A DNA stretch of 64,000 nt. Source: Lactobacillus sp. Sy-1 (lineage in GTDB: Bacteria > Bacillota > Bacilli > Lactobacillales > Lactobacillaceae). The DNA is taken from assembly GCF_019303535.1 (NCBI RefSeq), contig NZ_JACCIU010000001.1, positions 1,488,001 through 1,552,000 on the forward strand. The letters run 5' to 3'. The translations under genes were made by a program, and so were the position numbers. Below, piece by piece: positions 6,190 through 16,473 of the stretch (its first letter is position 1; each line of letters opens with the position of its first letter). Below the pieces are notes generated by a model. It searched no databases. It was not told the origin of the DNA and saw nothing but the letters and a program-made list of their open reading frames with translations.

Positions 6190-9045
6190 TCACTTATTTA
6201 ACTTTTGGGTCCGTGCAGTATCTTCCTCAAGGACCGGCTTTAAATACTGGCCAGTGTAGCTATCCTTTACCTTACATACCTCTTCGGGAGTTCCCGTAGC
6301 AATGATTTGACCACCGCCGTCCCCACCTTCAGGACCAAGGTCGATCAGATAATCAGCAGTTTTAATCACGTCTAGACTGTGTTCAATAATCAACACGGTG
6401 TTTCCCTTATCAACTAATTCATGTAAAATGTTTAACAGTCTACCGATATCATCGGTGTGCAGCCCGATCGTTGGTTCATCTAAGATGTAGAAGTTCTTCC
6501 CGTTCGATTTTTTATAGAGTTCAGCTGATAACTTCATCCGCTGGGCTTCCCCACCAGAAAGCGTGGTGGCGGATTGCCCTAACTTAACGTAGCCCAGACC
6601 GACTTCATCGATCGTCTTTAGCTTCCTGGTAATCTTTGGAATTGCTTTAAAGAAGTCCAGGGCCTCGCTGACCGTCATGTCTAATACGTCGGCGATGTTT
6701 TTCCCCTTGTATTCTACCTCCAGGGTTTCCGCATTATAACGCTTCCCATGACAAACTTCACAGGGAACGTAAACGTCTGGTAGAAAGTTCATTTCAATTT
6801 TAAGGATTCCATCCCCATGACAGGTTTCACACCGGCCGCCCTTTACGTTAAAACTAAAGCGGCCCTTTTTGTACCCGCGTAGTTTAGCTTCGTTGGTCTC
6901 AGCAAATAAATCGCGGATATCATCAAATACGCCGGTATAAGTGGCTGGGTTACTCCGGGGAGTCCGTCCAATTGGGCTTTGGTCAATACTAACCAATTTT
7001 TCAATGTTCTTGTAGCCCCGAATTGACTTGTACTTTCCCGGTCGGGTGGAGTTATGGTTTAACTTTTGTGCTAGCGCCCGTTTTAAAATCATGTTCACTA
7101 GCGTTGACTTTCCCGATCCAGAGACCCCGGAAACAACGATAAACTCACCCAGTGGAAAGCTTACCGTAACGTTCTTTAGGTTATTTTCCTGGGCCCCGGT
7201 AATGGTAATCTTCTTGCCGTTACCAGTCCGCCGGTTTAACGGAACTGGAATAAACTTCTTCCCGGATAAATATTGACCAGTCAACGACTTGGGGTTCTTT
7301 GCAACTTCAGCGGGGGTTCCAACCGCCATCACTTTTCCACCGTTTTGACCAGCTCCAGGACCGATATCCACAATGTAGTCAGCATCTTCCATCGTATCTT
7401 TATCATGCTCCACAACTACGAGGGTGTTTCCCAAGTCCCGCATTGATTGAAGTGATTTAATTAACCGGTTGTTATCCCGTTGGTGGAGTCCAATTGATGG
7501 TTCATCCAATACGTATAACACACCTGAAAGGTTAGAGCCAATTTGAGTTGCTAGGCGAATTCGCTGTGATTCACCTCCAGAAAGGGTTCCGGCAGACCGG
7601 GCTAGCGTTAGGTAATCCAGCCCGACGTTTTTGAGGAACGTTAAACGGTCAATAATTTCCTTGATAATTGGTTTGGCAATCACCGAATCCTTTTCGCCAA
7701 ATTTAAGGGCGCTAAAGTAATTCAATTCCTTCTGAACGTCAATCGCCGCTACCTGGCTAATGTTTTGATCATTAATTTTTACACAGAGGGCCCGTTCGTT
7801 CAATCGGTACCCATGACAGGTCTGGCAAGTCAACTCAGTCATGTATTCGCGCATCGTTTTCCGGGTAAATTCGCTATTCGTATTGTTGAAACGCCGGTTA
7901 ATGTTGTTCATAACCCCTTCAAATGGCATATCGAGATCCCGGGTCCCACCGAAGTTACTTTCAAAGTTAAAGTGGAACTGTTGCTTTCCAGAGCCAAACA
8001 ACACCAAGTCACGTTGCTTCTTGGGAAGCTTGTTAAACGGTGTATTCATGTCAATGCCAAACTGTTCACAGGCCTGCTTCAACATGTTGGGATAGTATTC
8101 AGAACTAATTGGATTCCAAGGTGCTAATGCCCCCTGAGATAACGTTTTACTGCGGTCTGGGATTACCAAGTCCTTGTCAACTTCTAGTTTAACCCCTAAC
8201 CCATCACAGTCTGGACAGGCCCCAAGTGGGGAATTAAACGAAAAGAGCCGTGGTTCCAACTTCCCCACCGTAAAGCCACAAAATGGACACGAATAGTGTT
8301 CAGAAAAGACTAGGTTGTCACGAGCCCCCATGAAATCAGCAATTGCGTAGCCGTCACTTAATCGCAGAGCCGCTTCCAATGAATCTGATAACCGGGAATT
8401 GATGCCGTCCTTAATGATGATCCGGTCGATTACCACGTTAATGGTATGGCGTTTATTCTTATCTAGTTCAATTTGATCATCTAAATCGCGCACTTCTCCA
8501 TCAATTTGGATGCGCACGAACCCTTCCCGCTTAATCTTTTTAAGCAGTTCCTTATGTTGGCCCTTCTTATCCCGCACCACTGGCGCTAGGATCTGGAGCT
8601 TCGTTCGTTCGGGAAGGTTTAATAGTTCCCCCATCATTTGGTCAATCGATTGACTAGTAATTTTAGTGCCATCGTTAGGACAAATCGGGGTTCCGACCCG
8701 CGCCCAAAGCAACCGAAAGTAATCATTAATTTCCGTAACCGTACCGACCGTCGAACGGGGGTTATGGGAGGTTGTTTTCTGGTCAATTGAAATTGCGGGA
8801 CTTAGCCCCTCAATTGAATCCACATCGGGTTTATCCATCTGGCCTAAAAATTGACGAGCGTACGAAGAAAGGCTTTCAACATAACGCCGTTGGCCCTCCG
8901 CATACAAGGTGTCAAACGCCAAGGAACTTTTCCCGGATCCAGAAAGACCGGTCATTACGGTCAACTTATTCTTAGGAATCGTAACGTTAATGTTCTTTAG
9001 GTTATGCTCACGCGCCCCACGAATAATAATTTTATCATTTAGCAA
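6190..9045 (-). CDS. uvrA: Excinuclease ABC subunit A
   Basis: UvrA is the damage-sensing ATPase of nucleotide excision repair; it dimerises, scans DNA and loads UvrB. The 951-residue protein has two ABC modules: Walker A motifs GLSGSGKSSL near residue 35 and GVSGSGKST near 640, and ABC signatures LSGGESQR and LSGGEAQR. It has zinc-binding cysteine pairs (CPFCGF...CPDCDG, and CETCHGDG...CEVCHGKR). The start is TTG at 9045-9043, with AGGAG 9 nt upstream. It follows uvrB by 13 nt and is surely co-transcribed with it. Long antisense frames inside this gene are codon shadows. Confidence 0.98.
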   Translation of the reverse strand: MLNDKIIIRGAREHNLKNINVTIPKNKLTVMTGLSGSGKSSLAFDTLYAEGQRRYVESLSSYARQFLGQMDKPDVDSIEGLSPAISIDQKTTSHNPRSTVGTVTEINDYFRLLWARVGTPICPNDGTKITSQSIDQMMGELLNLPERTKLQILAPVVRDKKGQHKELLKKIKREGFVRIQIDGEVRDLDDQIELDKNKRHTINVVIDRIIIKDGINSRLSDSLEAALRLSDGYAIADFMGARDNLVFSEHYSCPFCGFTVGKLEPRLFSFNSPLGACPDCDGLGVKLEVDKDLVIPDRSKTLSQGALAPWNPISSEYYPNMLKQACEQFGIDMNTPFNKLPKKQRDLVLFGSGKQQFHFNFESNFGGTRDLDMPFEGVMNNINRRFNNTNSEFTRKTMREYMTELTCQTCHGYRLNERALCVKINDQNISQVAAIDVQKELNYFSALKFGEKDSVIAKPIIKEIIDRLTFLKNVGLDYLTLARSAGTLSGGESQRIRLATQIGSNLSGVLYVLDEPSIGLHQRDNNRLIKSLQSMRDLGNTLVVVEHDKDTMEDADYIVDIGPGAGQNGGKVMAVGTPAEVAKNPKSLTGQYLSGKKFIPVPLNRRTGNGKKITITGAQENNLKNVTVSFPLGEFIVVSGVSGSGKSTLVNMILKRALAQKLNHNSTRPGKYKSIRGYKNIEKLVSIDQSPIGRTPRSNPATYTGVFDDIRDLFAETNEAKLRGYKKGRFSFNVKGGRCETCHGDGILKIEMNFLPDVYVPCEVCHGKRYNAETLEVEYKGKNIADVLDMTVSEALDFFKAIPKITRKLKTIDEVGLGYVKLGQSATTLSGGEAQRMKLSAELYKKSNGKNFYILDEPTIGLHTDDIGRLLNILHELVDKGNTVLIIEHSLDVIKTADYLIDLGPEGGDGGGQIIATGTPEEVCKVKDSYTGQYLKPVLEEDTARTQKLNK

Positions 9046-9058
9046 CTAACCCCACTCC

Positions 9059-11074
9059 TTACATTTTTGCTTGTAGTTCAATGATTGTGTCCCGAAGATT
9101 AGCAGCGTGTTCAAAGTCAAGCCGCTTTGAAGCGTTCTGCATTTCATCTTCGAGCCGACTGATCATTGCCTTCTTTTCTTGCTTCGTCATCTTCTTAAAG
9201 TCCGTTTCGATGATTTCATTATTAGTATCAGCATTTTCTTCTTCAATCTTATCGCCGCTGACAGAAATTACTGGTGAAATGGCCTTTTTAATGGTGTGTG
9301 GCGTAATGCCATGTTCATGGTTATACTGCTCTTGAATTTCACGCCGCCGTTTCGTTTCATCAATTGCCTTTTTCATCGAGTCGGTCATCGCATCAGCGTA
9401 CATGATAACTTCTCCATTTTCGTTTCGGGCAGCCCGCCCAATCGTTTGAATCAACGAACGTTCATTTCTTAAGAAACCTTCCTTATCGGCATCTAAGATC
9501 GCTACTAACGATACTTCGGGCACGTCAATTCCCTCCCGCAGTAGGTTAATCCCTACCAGCACATCAAATTTCCCGGCCCGTAAGTCATGAATAATCTTGG
9601 TCCGTTCTAGCGTTTTAATGTCACTGTGAAGGTAGCGCACCTTAATTCCCAGATCCTTAAGGTAGTCAGTCAAATCTTCAGACATCTTCTTGGTCAAAGT
9701 CGTCACGAAGGTCCGTTCGTTCCGCTCAATCCGCTTGTTAATTTCACCCACGAGGTCATCCATTTGTCCCATAATTGGCCTTACCTTGACGATTGGATCC
9801 AGTAGGCCGGTTGGTCGAATGATTTGTTGAACAACTTGATCCGCATTCTTTAATTCGTATGGGCCTGGGGTTGCGGACATGTAGATCACTTGGTGGATAT
9901 GGTCTTCAAATTCGGGCATCTTAAGGGGCCGGTTATCCATCGCACTAGGTAGTCTAAATCCATATTCAATTAACCGCTCCTTCCGCGCCTTATCACCATT
10001 GTACATTCCACCGACCTGCGGAATTGTCTGGTGGGATTCGTCAATGACCATTAAAAAGTCCTTCGGGAAGAAGTCCATCAATGTGTATGGTGGTTCACCG
10101 GGCTTGCGACCGTCCATAAACCGGGAATAATTTTCAATCCCATTGGTATAGCCCATTTCGCGCATCATTTCAATATCGTAGGTGGTCCGTTGCTTTAGCC
10201 GTTGCGCTTCTAGCAACTTCCCTTCCCCCTCTAATTTAGCGTGTTGGGTGTCTAATTCCTTTTGGATTCCATCCAGGGCGTGATCCATAATTTGGTCATC
10301 CGCGAGAAAGTGGGTGGCTGGGAAAATCACAATTTTTTCCTTATCACTGATAATCTCACCAGTTAGGGTGTCAATCTCCCTAATTCGATCGATTTCATCC
10401 CCAAAAAATTCAATTCGGTAGGCATACTTACTCCCAGATGCTGGGAAGACTTCTACTACGTCCCCCCGGACCCGGAACCGCCCCCGTTGAAAGTCAATGT
10501 CGTTCCGGTCGAATTGAATGTTAACCAGTTCCCGGAGTAACGTATCCCGGTCGATTTCTTGACCAACCTTTAACGGAATCGTGTGGTCAAAGTACTCCTT
10601 AGGACTTCCTAATCCAAAAATTGCGGAAACGGATGCCACTACGATAACATCATTTCGCTCTAGCAACGCACTCGTGGCAGCGTGGCGCAATTGATCAATT
10701 TCATCATTAATTGACGAGTCCTTTTCAATGTACGTGTCACTAGATGGCACGTATGCTTCTGGTTGGTAGTAATCATAGTAACTAACGAAGTATTCAACTG
10801 CATTGTGCGGGAAAAAGCGCTTCAATTCACTGTATAGTTGCCCCGCTAGGGTTTTATTATGGGATAAAACCAAGGTTGGTTTGTTTAAGTTTTTAATCAC
10901 ATTAGAAATAGTAAACGTCTTCCCAGTTCCAGTTGCCCCTAACAAGATTTGCTCTTTATCACCCTTTTTGACCCCTTCCGTCAGCTCTTGAATTGCCTTT
11001 GGTTGGTCACCAGTTGGCTGGTAATCTGAAACTAAGTCGAATTTATTATTCATAATTCGATTAATGGTTGCCAT
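9059..11074 (-). CDS. uvrB: Excinuclease ABC subunit B
   Basis: UvrB is the helicase-like damage-verification subunit of nucleotide excision repair that recruits UvrC. The 671-residue protein shows Walker [11 protein letters not shown] near residue 45, the beta-hairpin region [12 protein letters not shown], and DESH in VIDESHQT. The helicase C domain holds [26 protein letters not shown] and [11 protein letters not shown]-terminal UVR coiled-coil (about 630-665) that contacts UvrC is present. ATG 11074 follows GGGGG at 8 nt. It is the first gene of the uvrBA operon. A 20-nt AT-rich palindrome lies 25 nt upstream; I see no clear LexA box there. Confidence 0.98.
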   Translation of the reverse strand: MATINRIMNNKFDLVSDYQPTGDQPKAIQELTEGVKKGDKEQILLGATGTGKTFTISNVIKNLNKPTLVLSHNKTLAGQLYSELKRFFPHNAVEYFVSYYDYYQPEAYVPSSDTYIEKDSSINDEIDQLRHAATSALLERNDVIVVASVSAIFGLGSPKEYFDHTIPLKVGQEIDRDTLLRELVNIQFDRNDIDFQRGRFRVRGDVVEVFPASGSKYAYRIEFFGDEIDRIREIDTLTGEIISDKEKIVIFPATHFLADDQIMDHALDGIQKELDTQHAKLEGEGKLLEAQRLKQRTTYDIEMMREMGYTNGIENYSRFMDGRKPGEPPYTLMDFFPKDFLMVIDESHQTIPQVGGMYNGDKARKERLIEYGFRLPSAMDNRPLKMPEFEDHIHQVIYMSATPGPYELKNADQVVQQIIRPTGLLDPIVKVRPIMGQMDDLVGEINKRIERNERTFVTTLTKKMSEDLTDYLKDLGIKVRYLHSDIKTLERTKIIHDLRAGKFDVLVGINLLREGIDVPEVSLVAILDADKEGFLRNERSLIQTIGRAARNENGEVIMYADAMTDSMKKAIDETKRRREIQEQYNHEHGITPHTIKKAISPVISVSGDKIEEENADTNNEIIETDFKKMTKQEKKAMISRLEDEMQNASKRLDFEHAANLRDTIIELQAKM

Positions 11075-11098
11075 CTAATTATCCCCCTTTAATTGTTC

Positions 11099-11118
11099 AA
11101 TATTAATCTATTAATATT
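11099..11118. repeat. 20-nt AT-rich palindrome, copy 1
   Basis: AATATTAATCTATTAATATT reads on the minus strand as AATATTAATAGATTAATATT, identical to the plus strand at 54579-54598. Arms of 9 nt flank a 2-nt centre. It lies between the trxB terminator and uvrB. Function unknown. Confidence 0.5.
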
Positions 11119-11127
11119 TTTGCGTAA

Positions 11128-11158
11128 TAAAAAGTGGGGAAGGTACCCTCCCCCACTC
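11128..11158 (-). terminator. Terminator after trxB
   Basis: On the minus strand AGTGGGGGAGG pairs with the CCTTCCCCACT arm and is followed by TTTTATT. Confidence 0.85.
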
Positions 11159-11206
11159 GTTATTTTTATTTTAACACGGTCATCTATTTTTGAAAGAATA
11201 AACACT

Positions 11207-12124
11207 TTACATATTTTGAATGTAATGAAAGGCGTTTTGCCCAGCAATTCCACCGTCACCAACGGCAGTAACCACCTGTCTTAATTCCTTCGCCCGCACG
11301 TCACCAATTGCAAAAATCCCTGGCTTAGCGGTTTCCATTCTATCATTGGTCTTGATCCAACCCTTATCATCAGTGATGTTTAGGTCTTCAAAAGCACCGG
11401 TAATTGGTAGGTTTCCAACGTAGATGAACACCCCACTAGCTGGGATTTCACTCGTTTCTTGGGTTTGGTTATTAACCGTCTTCACACCGGTTACCTTCCC
11501 ACCATCGCCAACGATTTCAGTAGCGTTAGTATTCCAAACGAAGTTAATCTTGTCGTTAGCAAACGCTTGGTCTTGCAGCACCTTTTGGGCTCTTAATTGG
11601 TCCCGACGGTGAACAATCGTAATCTTAGATACTAACTGAGCTAGGTAAAGGGCTTCTTGAATTGCAGAATCGCCCCCACCAACAACTACAACTTCCTTAT
11701 TCTTGAAGAACGCACCGTCACAGACAGCACAGTAAGAAACCCCACGGCCACCGTATTCATCTTCACCTGGCACCCCTAATTTCCGGTATTGAGAACCAGT
11801 TCCGATGATCACGGCTTTTGCTTCATAGTCACCGTTATCAGTGTGGACGATCTTAACATCACCCTGTTCTTCAATTGATTCTACGGTTCCATAGCCATAC
11901 TTAGCCCCAAAGTTAATTGAACCTTCGTACATGTTCTTGGCTAAATCTGGGCCAAGAATTGACTTGAATCCGGGGTAATTTTCAATTTCGGCGGTGTTGT
12001 TCATTTGACCACCATAAATCCCCCGATCAATCATTAGCACTGATAAGTTTGCTCTAGAAGCATATAGGGCACTAGTCATTCCACTTGGTCCAGCACCAAT
12101 TACAATTACATCGTAACTTTCCAT
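11207..12124 (-). CDS. trxB: Thioredoxin-disulfide reductase
   Basis: Flavoprotein that uses NADPH to reduce thioredoxin, keeping cytoplasmic thiols reduced. The 305-residue protein has the FAD-binding GAGPSG (residues 11-16), the redox-active CAVC (Cys132 and Cys135), the NADPH-binding GGGDSA, and the C-terminal FAD contact FAIGDVR. ATG 12124 is chosen because GAGGAG lies 10 nt upstream and the protein then begins MESYDVIVIGAGPSG as in homologues; six upstream in-frame residues are not conserved. It is the last gene of the hprK-lgt-gpsA-galU-trxB run and ends at a strong terminator. An 86-nt gap after galU leaves room for an extra promoter. Confidence 0.97.
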   Translation of the reverse strand: MESYDVIVIGAGPSGMTSALYASRANLSVLMIDRGIYGGQMNNTAEIENYPGFKSILGPDLAKNMYEGSINFGAKYGYGTVESIEEQGDVKIVHTDNGDYEAKAVIIGTGSQYRKLGVPGEDEYGGRGVSYCAVCDGAFFKNKEVVVVGGGDSAIQEALYLAQLVSKITIVHRRDQLRAQKVLQDQAFANDKINFVWNTNATEIVGDGGKVTGVKTVNNQTQETSEIPASGVFIYVGNLPITGAFEDLNITDDKGWIKTNDRMETAKPGIFAIGDVRAKELRQVVTAVGDGGIAGQNAFHYIQNM

Positions 12125-12210
12125 CGGTTGAACACTCCTCACTTAAAATAATCAATGTACATAGCTTACTATTAATAAGTATCTTTGTCTAATAGTTTGT
12201 ACCCAAAGAA

Positions 12211-13101
12211 TTATTTTTGGTCTTCTTCAGTTAGTTTTTGACCTAGTTGCTTAATGTATTCCCGAAGTTCATCCTTTACTTCTGGATGTTCAAGTCCGTA
12301 TTCGATGTTTGTCTTTAACCAACCAAACTTGTTTCCGGTATCGTATCGAGAACCAACTAATTCATGTGCGTAAACTTTATGGGACTTATTCAAGGTATCA
12401 ATTGCATCAGTTAATTGGATTTCGCCACCCTTACCAGGCTTAGTATCCTCCAAAATATCAAAGATGTTTGGTGTTAAGAGGTACCGACCAATAATTGCAA
12501 GGTCACTTGGGGCGTCCTTTGGATCTGGTTTTTCAACAAAGCTATCAACGTCGTATAGACCAGGCTTAATTTCCTTAGTTGGAGCAATCACACCGTATTT
12601 AGCAGTGTCTTCGTGGGGCACCCGCATAACGGCTAGGGTTGATTCTCCAGTTTCTTCGTAGCAATTGATTAATTGCTTCGTTAGTGGTTCGTCGGCCTTG
12701 GCAATGTCATCACCTAGCATAATTACGAATGGTTCGTCGCCTACGAAACTCTTAGCAGTGGAAACCGCATCCCCTAAACCATCTGGGTGATTTTGGCGAA
12801 TGAAGTAGATGTTTAAGCCGTTCGTTTCTTGAACCGCCTTTAGCATCTTATCCTTATGCTTTTTAATTAGGTTAGATTCCAATTCAGGATTGGAATCAAA
12901 ATGGTCTTCGATGTTTCGCTTGTTCCGCCCAATAATAATCAAAATATCGGTAATTCCAGAAGCCATTGCTTCTTCCACGATTAATTGAATCGTTGGGGTA
13001 TCGACTACTGGTAGCATTTCCTTTGGTACGGCTTTAGTTTCAGGTAAGAATCTAGTTCCCAATCCCGCTGCGGGAATGATTGCTTTTCTAATTTTTTTCA
13101 T
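12211..13101 (-). CDS. galU: UTP-glucose-1-phosphate uridylyltransferase
   Basis: Makes UDP-glucose from glucose-1-phosphate and UTP, supplying glucosyl groups for exopolysaccharide, glycolipid and teichoic acid decoration and for the Leloir pathway. The 296-residue protein has the nucleotidyltransferase signature [19 protein letters not shown] (about residues 11-29), the LGDD metal motif near 108 and the sugar-binding VEKP segment. The start is ATG 13101 with AGGAG 8 nt upstream; an in-frame TTG six nt earlier is less well placed. It lies 38 nt after gpsA in the same operon. Confidence 0.97.
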   Translation of the reverse strand: MKKIRKAIIPAAGLGTRFLPETKAVPKEMLPVVDTPTIQLIVEEAMASGITDILIIIGRNKRNIEDHFDSNPELESNLIKKHKDKMLKAVQETNGLNIYFIRQNHPDGLGDAVSTAKSFVGDEPFVIMLGDDIAKADEPLTKQLINCYEETGESTLAVMRVPHEDTAKYGVIAPTKEIKPGLYDVDSFVEKPDPKDAPSDLAIIGRYLLTPNIFDILEDTKPGKGGEIQLTDAIDTLNKSHKVYAHELVGSRYDTGNKFGWLKTNIEYGLEHPEVKDELREYIKQLGQKLTEEDQK

Positions 13102-13139
13102 TTTCAAAACTCCTAGTAATTATTACGTCTAATTTAGTA

Positions 13140-14156
13140 TTATGATAATTCTGAACGACCCTGTCTTTGCATCAACTTGGCAATTGATTCTTTAATATCG
13201 GCGTTATCATATAAAACGTGGTAGATAGCAGATGTAATTGGCATTTCAACGCCCCGTTGCTTAGCTAGCTCGTAAGCAGCCCGGGTTGTTGCAACCCCTT
13301 CAATTACCATTCCCATATTTTCTACGATTTCAGGAAGTGATTGACCCTTCCCTAGCTGGTTTCCAGCCCGCCAATTTCTGGAATCAGAACTAGTTGCGGT
13401 AACGATTAGATCACCCACCCCGGATAACCCAATGAACGTAAGTGGGTTTGCACCAAATGAAGTCCCCAGCCGAGAGATTTCAGCTAAGCCCCGGGTAATT
13501 AAGGACGCCTTTGCGTTATCACCGTAGCCCAGACCAACTAGTGCTCCTGCCCCTAGGGCGATAATGTTTTTCAAGGCGGCGCCAATTTCAACCCCAATGA
13601 TATCGTCATTGGTATAAACCCGGAAGGTGTCGTTCATGAATAGTGATTGAATGTGTTCAGCATCCTGAAGGTTTTCGCTAGCGACCGTTACCAGGGTAAT
13701 ATCACCCCGGGCAACGTCTTCGGCCTGACTAGGCCCTGAGATAACGGAAATGGAGTGACGATTTTCTGGGGCAATTTCCTCAGATAGTACCTCTGACATT
13801 CGCTTATATGTTTTCTCTTCAATTCCCTTGCTGGCGTGAATTAAATTTGGTTTAATGCCCAATTCACTCAATAGTGGATTTACCTGCTTTGCAACCGAGC
13901 GGGTTACTTGGGCCGGAACCACAAATAAAACGTCATCGACCCCAGCTAAGGCCGCCTTCATATCTGAATATGCGACTAGTGAATCTGAGAATGTAAAGTT
14001 CTTTAAGTACTTTGAATTGGTGTGTTGGGTGTTTAATTCTTCGACTTGACTGGGTTTGTATGACCATAGTCTAACGTCATTTCCGTTTTGAGCTAAAATA
14101 TTAGCCAGCATGCTCCCCCATGAACCGGCACCTAACACTGCAATTTTTTCTGTCAT
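13140..14156 (-). CDS. gpsA: Glycerol-3-phosphate dehydrogenase [NAD(P)+]
   Basis: Reduces dihydroxyacetone phosphate to sn-glycerol-3-phosphate, the backbone precursor of phospholipids and lipoteichoic acid. The 338-residue protein has the N-terminal dinucleotide motif VLGAGSWGSMLA, the catalytic lysine region ALKNIIALGAGALVGLGYG and the substrate motif RGLAEI. The start is uncertain: GTG at 14165 has a very close ribosome-binding site, while ATG at 14156 gives the usual N-terminus MTEKIAVLGAGSWG and is preferred. It sits 16 nt after lgt; pairing a phospholipid precursor gene with lgt is common in this group. Confidence 0.95.
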   Translation of the reverse strand: MTEKIAVLGAGSWGSMLANILAQNGNDVRLWSYKPSQVEELNTQHTNSKYLKNFTFSDSLVAYSDMKAALAGVDDVLFVVPAQVTRSVAKQVNPLLSELGIKPNLIHASKGIEEKTYKRMSEVLSEEIAPENRHSISVISGPSQAEDVARGDITLVTVASENLQDAEHIQSLFMNDTFRVYTNDDIIGVEIGAALKNIIALGAGALVGLGYGDNAKASLITRGLAEISRLGTSFGANPLTFIGLSGVGDLIVTATSSDSRNWRAGNQLGKGQSLPEIVENMGMVIEGVATTRAAYELAKQRGVEMPITSAIYHVLYDNADIKESIAKLMQRQGRSELS

Positions 14157-14172
14157 TATTTTCACTTATCCT

Positions 14173-14985
14173 TTATTTTAGTAGTTTTTTAGAGCCATCC
14201 AAATACCAACTAGCATCTGGAATCTTGCGGCGCCGATAAATCATTATTCCCAGTGCTGCAACGAATAGCACGATTGAAAGCCACTGTGAGACCCGAACGC
14301 TCCCAATCATCAAACTATCCGTCCGCATGCCCTCGATAAAGAACCGGCCAAATGAATACCACATTACATAGCTGAGGAAGACCTCGCCACGCTTGAAGAA
14401 ATGTGGAACGTGACGTAGTGATAATAATACCGCCACCCCTAAGAAGCTCCAAAGCGACTCATACAGGAAGGTTGGTTGACGATACATTCCACTAATGTAC
14501 ATTTGATTGATAATGAACTGTGGCAGGTGTAGATGTTGTAAAAACGCGAGGCTAGTAACCTGGCCAAACGCCTCTTGGTTCATGAAGTTCCCCCACCGAC
14601 CAATTCCCTGGCTCAGTAAAACGGTTGGCGAAATTACGTCCAACATCAACCACACCGGAATCATGCGGCTTCGACAAAAGATAATAATTACAATTGCTGC
14701 ACCAATTAAGGAACCGTAAATAGCGATCCCCCCATCCCAAATTCGGATGATTTCATCAATGTGATTTTGATAGTAACCCCACTGAAAAATCACGTAGTAC
14801 AGCCGCGCACTAATAATTGAAAATGGCAACGCCCAGAGCAACATGTCGTAAATATCATCTGGCTTAATGCCCCGTTTCTTCCCTTCGCGAACCGATAGGT
14901 ATACGGCCAATATCACAGCACTAGCAATAAAAATCCCGTACCAATGGACCTGTAGACCACCCAGTTTAATTGCGATTGGGTTCAA
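14173..14985 (-). CDS. lgt: Prolipoprotein diacylglyceryl transferase
   Basis: Membrane enzyme that transfers diacylglycerol from phosphatidylglycerol to the lipobox cysteine of prolipoproteins. The protein has about seven membrane helices, the HWYG motif near the N-terminus, and the Lgt signature [26 protein letters not shown] lies near the C-terminus. The start is unclear. The frame is open back to a TGA at 15006-15004, and the residues just before the TTG at 14985 (KLAL) resemble the usual Lgt N-terminus. But the only Shine-Dalgarno sequence (AAGGG, 15009-15013) lies 23 nt before that TTG, and the in-frame codons at proper spacing are ATT and ATA. TTG 14985 is used as the conservative call. 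Confidence 0.92.
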   Translation of the reverse strand: MNPIAIKLGGLQVHWYGIFIASAVILAVYLSVREGKKRGIKPDDIYDMLLWALPFSIISARLYYVIFQWGYYQNHIDEIIRIWDGGIAIYGSLIGAAIVIIIFCRSRMIPVWLMLDVISPTVLLSQGIGRWGNFMNQEAFGQVTSLAFLQHLHLPQFIINQMYISGMYRQPTFLYESLWSFLGVAVLLSLRHVPHFFKRGEVFLSYVMWYSFGRFFIEGMRTDSLMIGSVRVSQWLSIVLFVAALGIMIYRRRKIPDASWYLDGSKKLLK

Positions 14986-15016
14986 TGCTAATTTGATTAT
15001 AATTCATTCCCTTCAA

Positions 15017-16033
15017 CTATTTATCCTTATCGTCAGCAGGGTTATGAATGGCCCGTTGATTTGCTGATTCAATTTCCTTTTTACGAGATTGTTCTTTTGA
15101 ATCGCGGATTGAGTTTTCCTTAATCAAACTCTTCAGATTATCATCAAAAACCTTCGTAGCGTCATATCCCATCGAGCGCGCCCGAAAATTCATGGCCGCT
15201 GCTTCAATCAATACCGCTAAGTTTCGCCCGATTTTAACTGGAATTTTAATTTTCGGAACATCAACATCGAAGAAGCGCTGGGTTTCATTATCATTTCCCA
15301 ATCGATCAAACGGGGTATCCCTTGACCAGTTGGATAGATGCACGATTAAATCAACCCTGGTATCACTTCTAACCGCTCCGGCTCCAAATAGGTTCATCGC
15401 ATCGATAATCCCAATCCCCCGAATTTCTAGCAAATGGCGTAAAATCCGTGGAGCCTGACCAATTAAGGTTTGTTCATCTTGTTGGTAAACTTCTACTCGA
15501 TCATCAGCGATTAGCCGATGACCCCGTTTAATTAATTCTAAGGCAGTTTCACTCTTTCCAACCCCTGAATCACCGGTAATTAAAACCCCCAGTCCGTAGA
15601 TATCAACTAACTCCCCGTGAATTGACATCCGTTCAGCTAGCTTGGCTTCCAGATAGTTGGTCATGTTACTAAGCACCCGTGAAGTGGTTAGCTTAGAACA
15701 TAGGACTGGAATGTGCTCCCCTTCAGCAGCTTCCAATAATTCTTCAGGCGGATCCAACTGGGTCGAAATGACAAATGCAGGGGTCTCGGGTTGACACATT
15801 TTTTTCATAACATCATAGAGGTCATCACTAGCCATTCCCTTTGCAAAGGAGGTCTCAGTAATCCCCAAAAGCTGAATTCGTTTTGCAGGATAGTAATTAA
15901 AATAGCCAGTCAATTCCAAACCAGGCCGTGAAATATCGCTGGTTGTAATCAACCGATCTAAGTATTTTTCTCCGTATGCAACGCTTAACCGTGTATTATC
16001 AACAAGGTCCTTGACAGTTACCAGTTCAGCCAA
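15017..16033 (-). CDS. hprK: HPr kinase/phosphorylase
   Basis: Bifunctional enzyme that phosphorylates HPr of the sugar phosphotransferase system on Ser46 and removes that phosphate, controlling CcpA-dependent catabolite repression. The 338-residue protein has the Walker A GDSGVGKS (residues 154-161) and the HprK signature LLEIRGIGIIDAMNLFGAGA. The start is TTG 16033, with GGGGG 7 nt upstream and the expected N-terminus AELVTVKDLVD. The C-terminal 30 residues are lysine- and glutamate-rich. It heads hprK-lgt-gpsA-galU-trxB, and lies 69 nt after the holin-like gene. Confidence 0.97.
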   Translation of the reverse strand: MAELVTVKDLVDNTRLSVAYGEKYLDRLITTSDISRPGLELTGYFNYYPAKRIQLLGITETSFAKGMASDDLYDVMKKMCQPETPAFVISTQLDPPEELLEAAEGEHIPVLCSKLTTSRVLSNMTNYLEAKLAERMSIHGELVDIYGLGVLITGDSGVGKSETALELIKRGHRLIADDRVEVYQQDEQTLIGQAPRILRHLLEIRGIGIIDAMNLFGAGAVRSDTRVDLIVHLSNWSRDTPFDRLGNDNETQRFFDVDVPKIKIPVKIGRNLAVLIEAAAMNFRARSMGYDATKVFDDNLKSLIKENSIRDSKEQSRKKEIESANQRAIHNPADDKDK

Positions 16034-16102
16034 TTAAATTCCCCCGATCATTATTAGCAAATAACACATTAATTTTATCACGATATGCACTTTCGATACA
16101 CT

Positions 16103-16468
16103 TTATTTATTGTTTTTACGCGAATAGTGGTCAGCGAAAACGGCATTACAGATGGATAAAATTAAAGCAACTAACATTGCACTACCAAAGGATGAAAAGT
16201 GAAAGCTTTCGTTACCAACTAGCAGCGAAGTAAATTCTAGCATCAACCCGTTAATCACAATGCTGAATAAACCCAGGGTCAAGATATTAATTGGCAAAGA
16301 TAAAATTGTGATGAACGGCTTAACCAGTGCATTTAATATCGAAAGCACCAATGCTGCTCCTAGCGCTGACATTACCCCTGAAACGTAAAATACGCCTGAG
16401 GTTTGTAAAAACCCAGCCAGTGCGATGAAAACTAGCATGTTTAACAGAATTTGCTTAAAAAAACTCAT
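16103..16468 (-). CDS. Phage holin family 4 / YvlD-like membrane protein
   Basis: A 121-residue protein with four hydrophobic segments (about residues 5-25, 28-50, 55-80 and 92-112). It contains the family segment LNALVKPFITILSLPINILTLGLF, typical of the YvlD / phage-holin-4-2 group. These are chromosomal membrane proteins of unclear role, often beside pspC genes and linked to envelope stress; the phage-derived name does not imply a prophage. It starts 5 nt after the PspC-domain gene and precedes hprK, so the three are probably co-transcribed. Confidence 0.88.
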   Translation of the reverse strand: MSFFKQILLNMLVFIALAGFLQTSGVFYVSGVMSALGAALVLSILNALVKPFITILSLPINILTLGLFSIVINGLMLEFTSLLVGNESFHFSSFGSAMLVALILSICNAVFADHYSRKNNK

Positions 16469-16473
16469 TTAGT

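Noticed and set aside
7765-8127. 120-codon open frame on the plus strand.
   Set aside because: Wholly antisense to uvrA, without a ribosome-binding site; a shadow of the uvrA codons.
16103-16468. Phage holin annotation suggesting a prophage.
   Set aside because: The YvlD-like family is chromosomal; neighbours are pspC and hprK and no phage genes are nearby.
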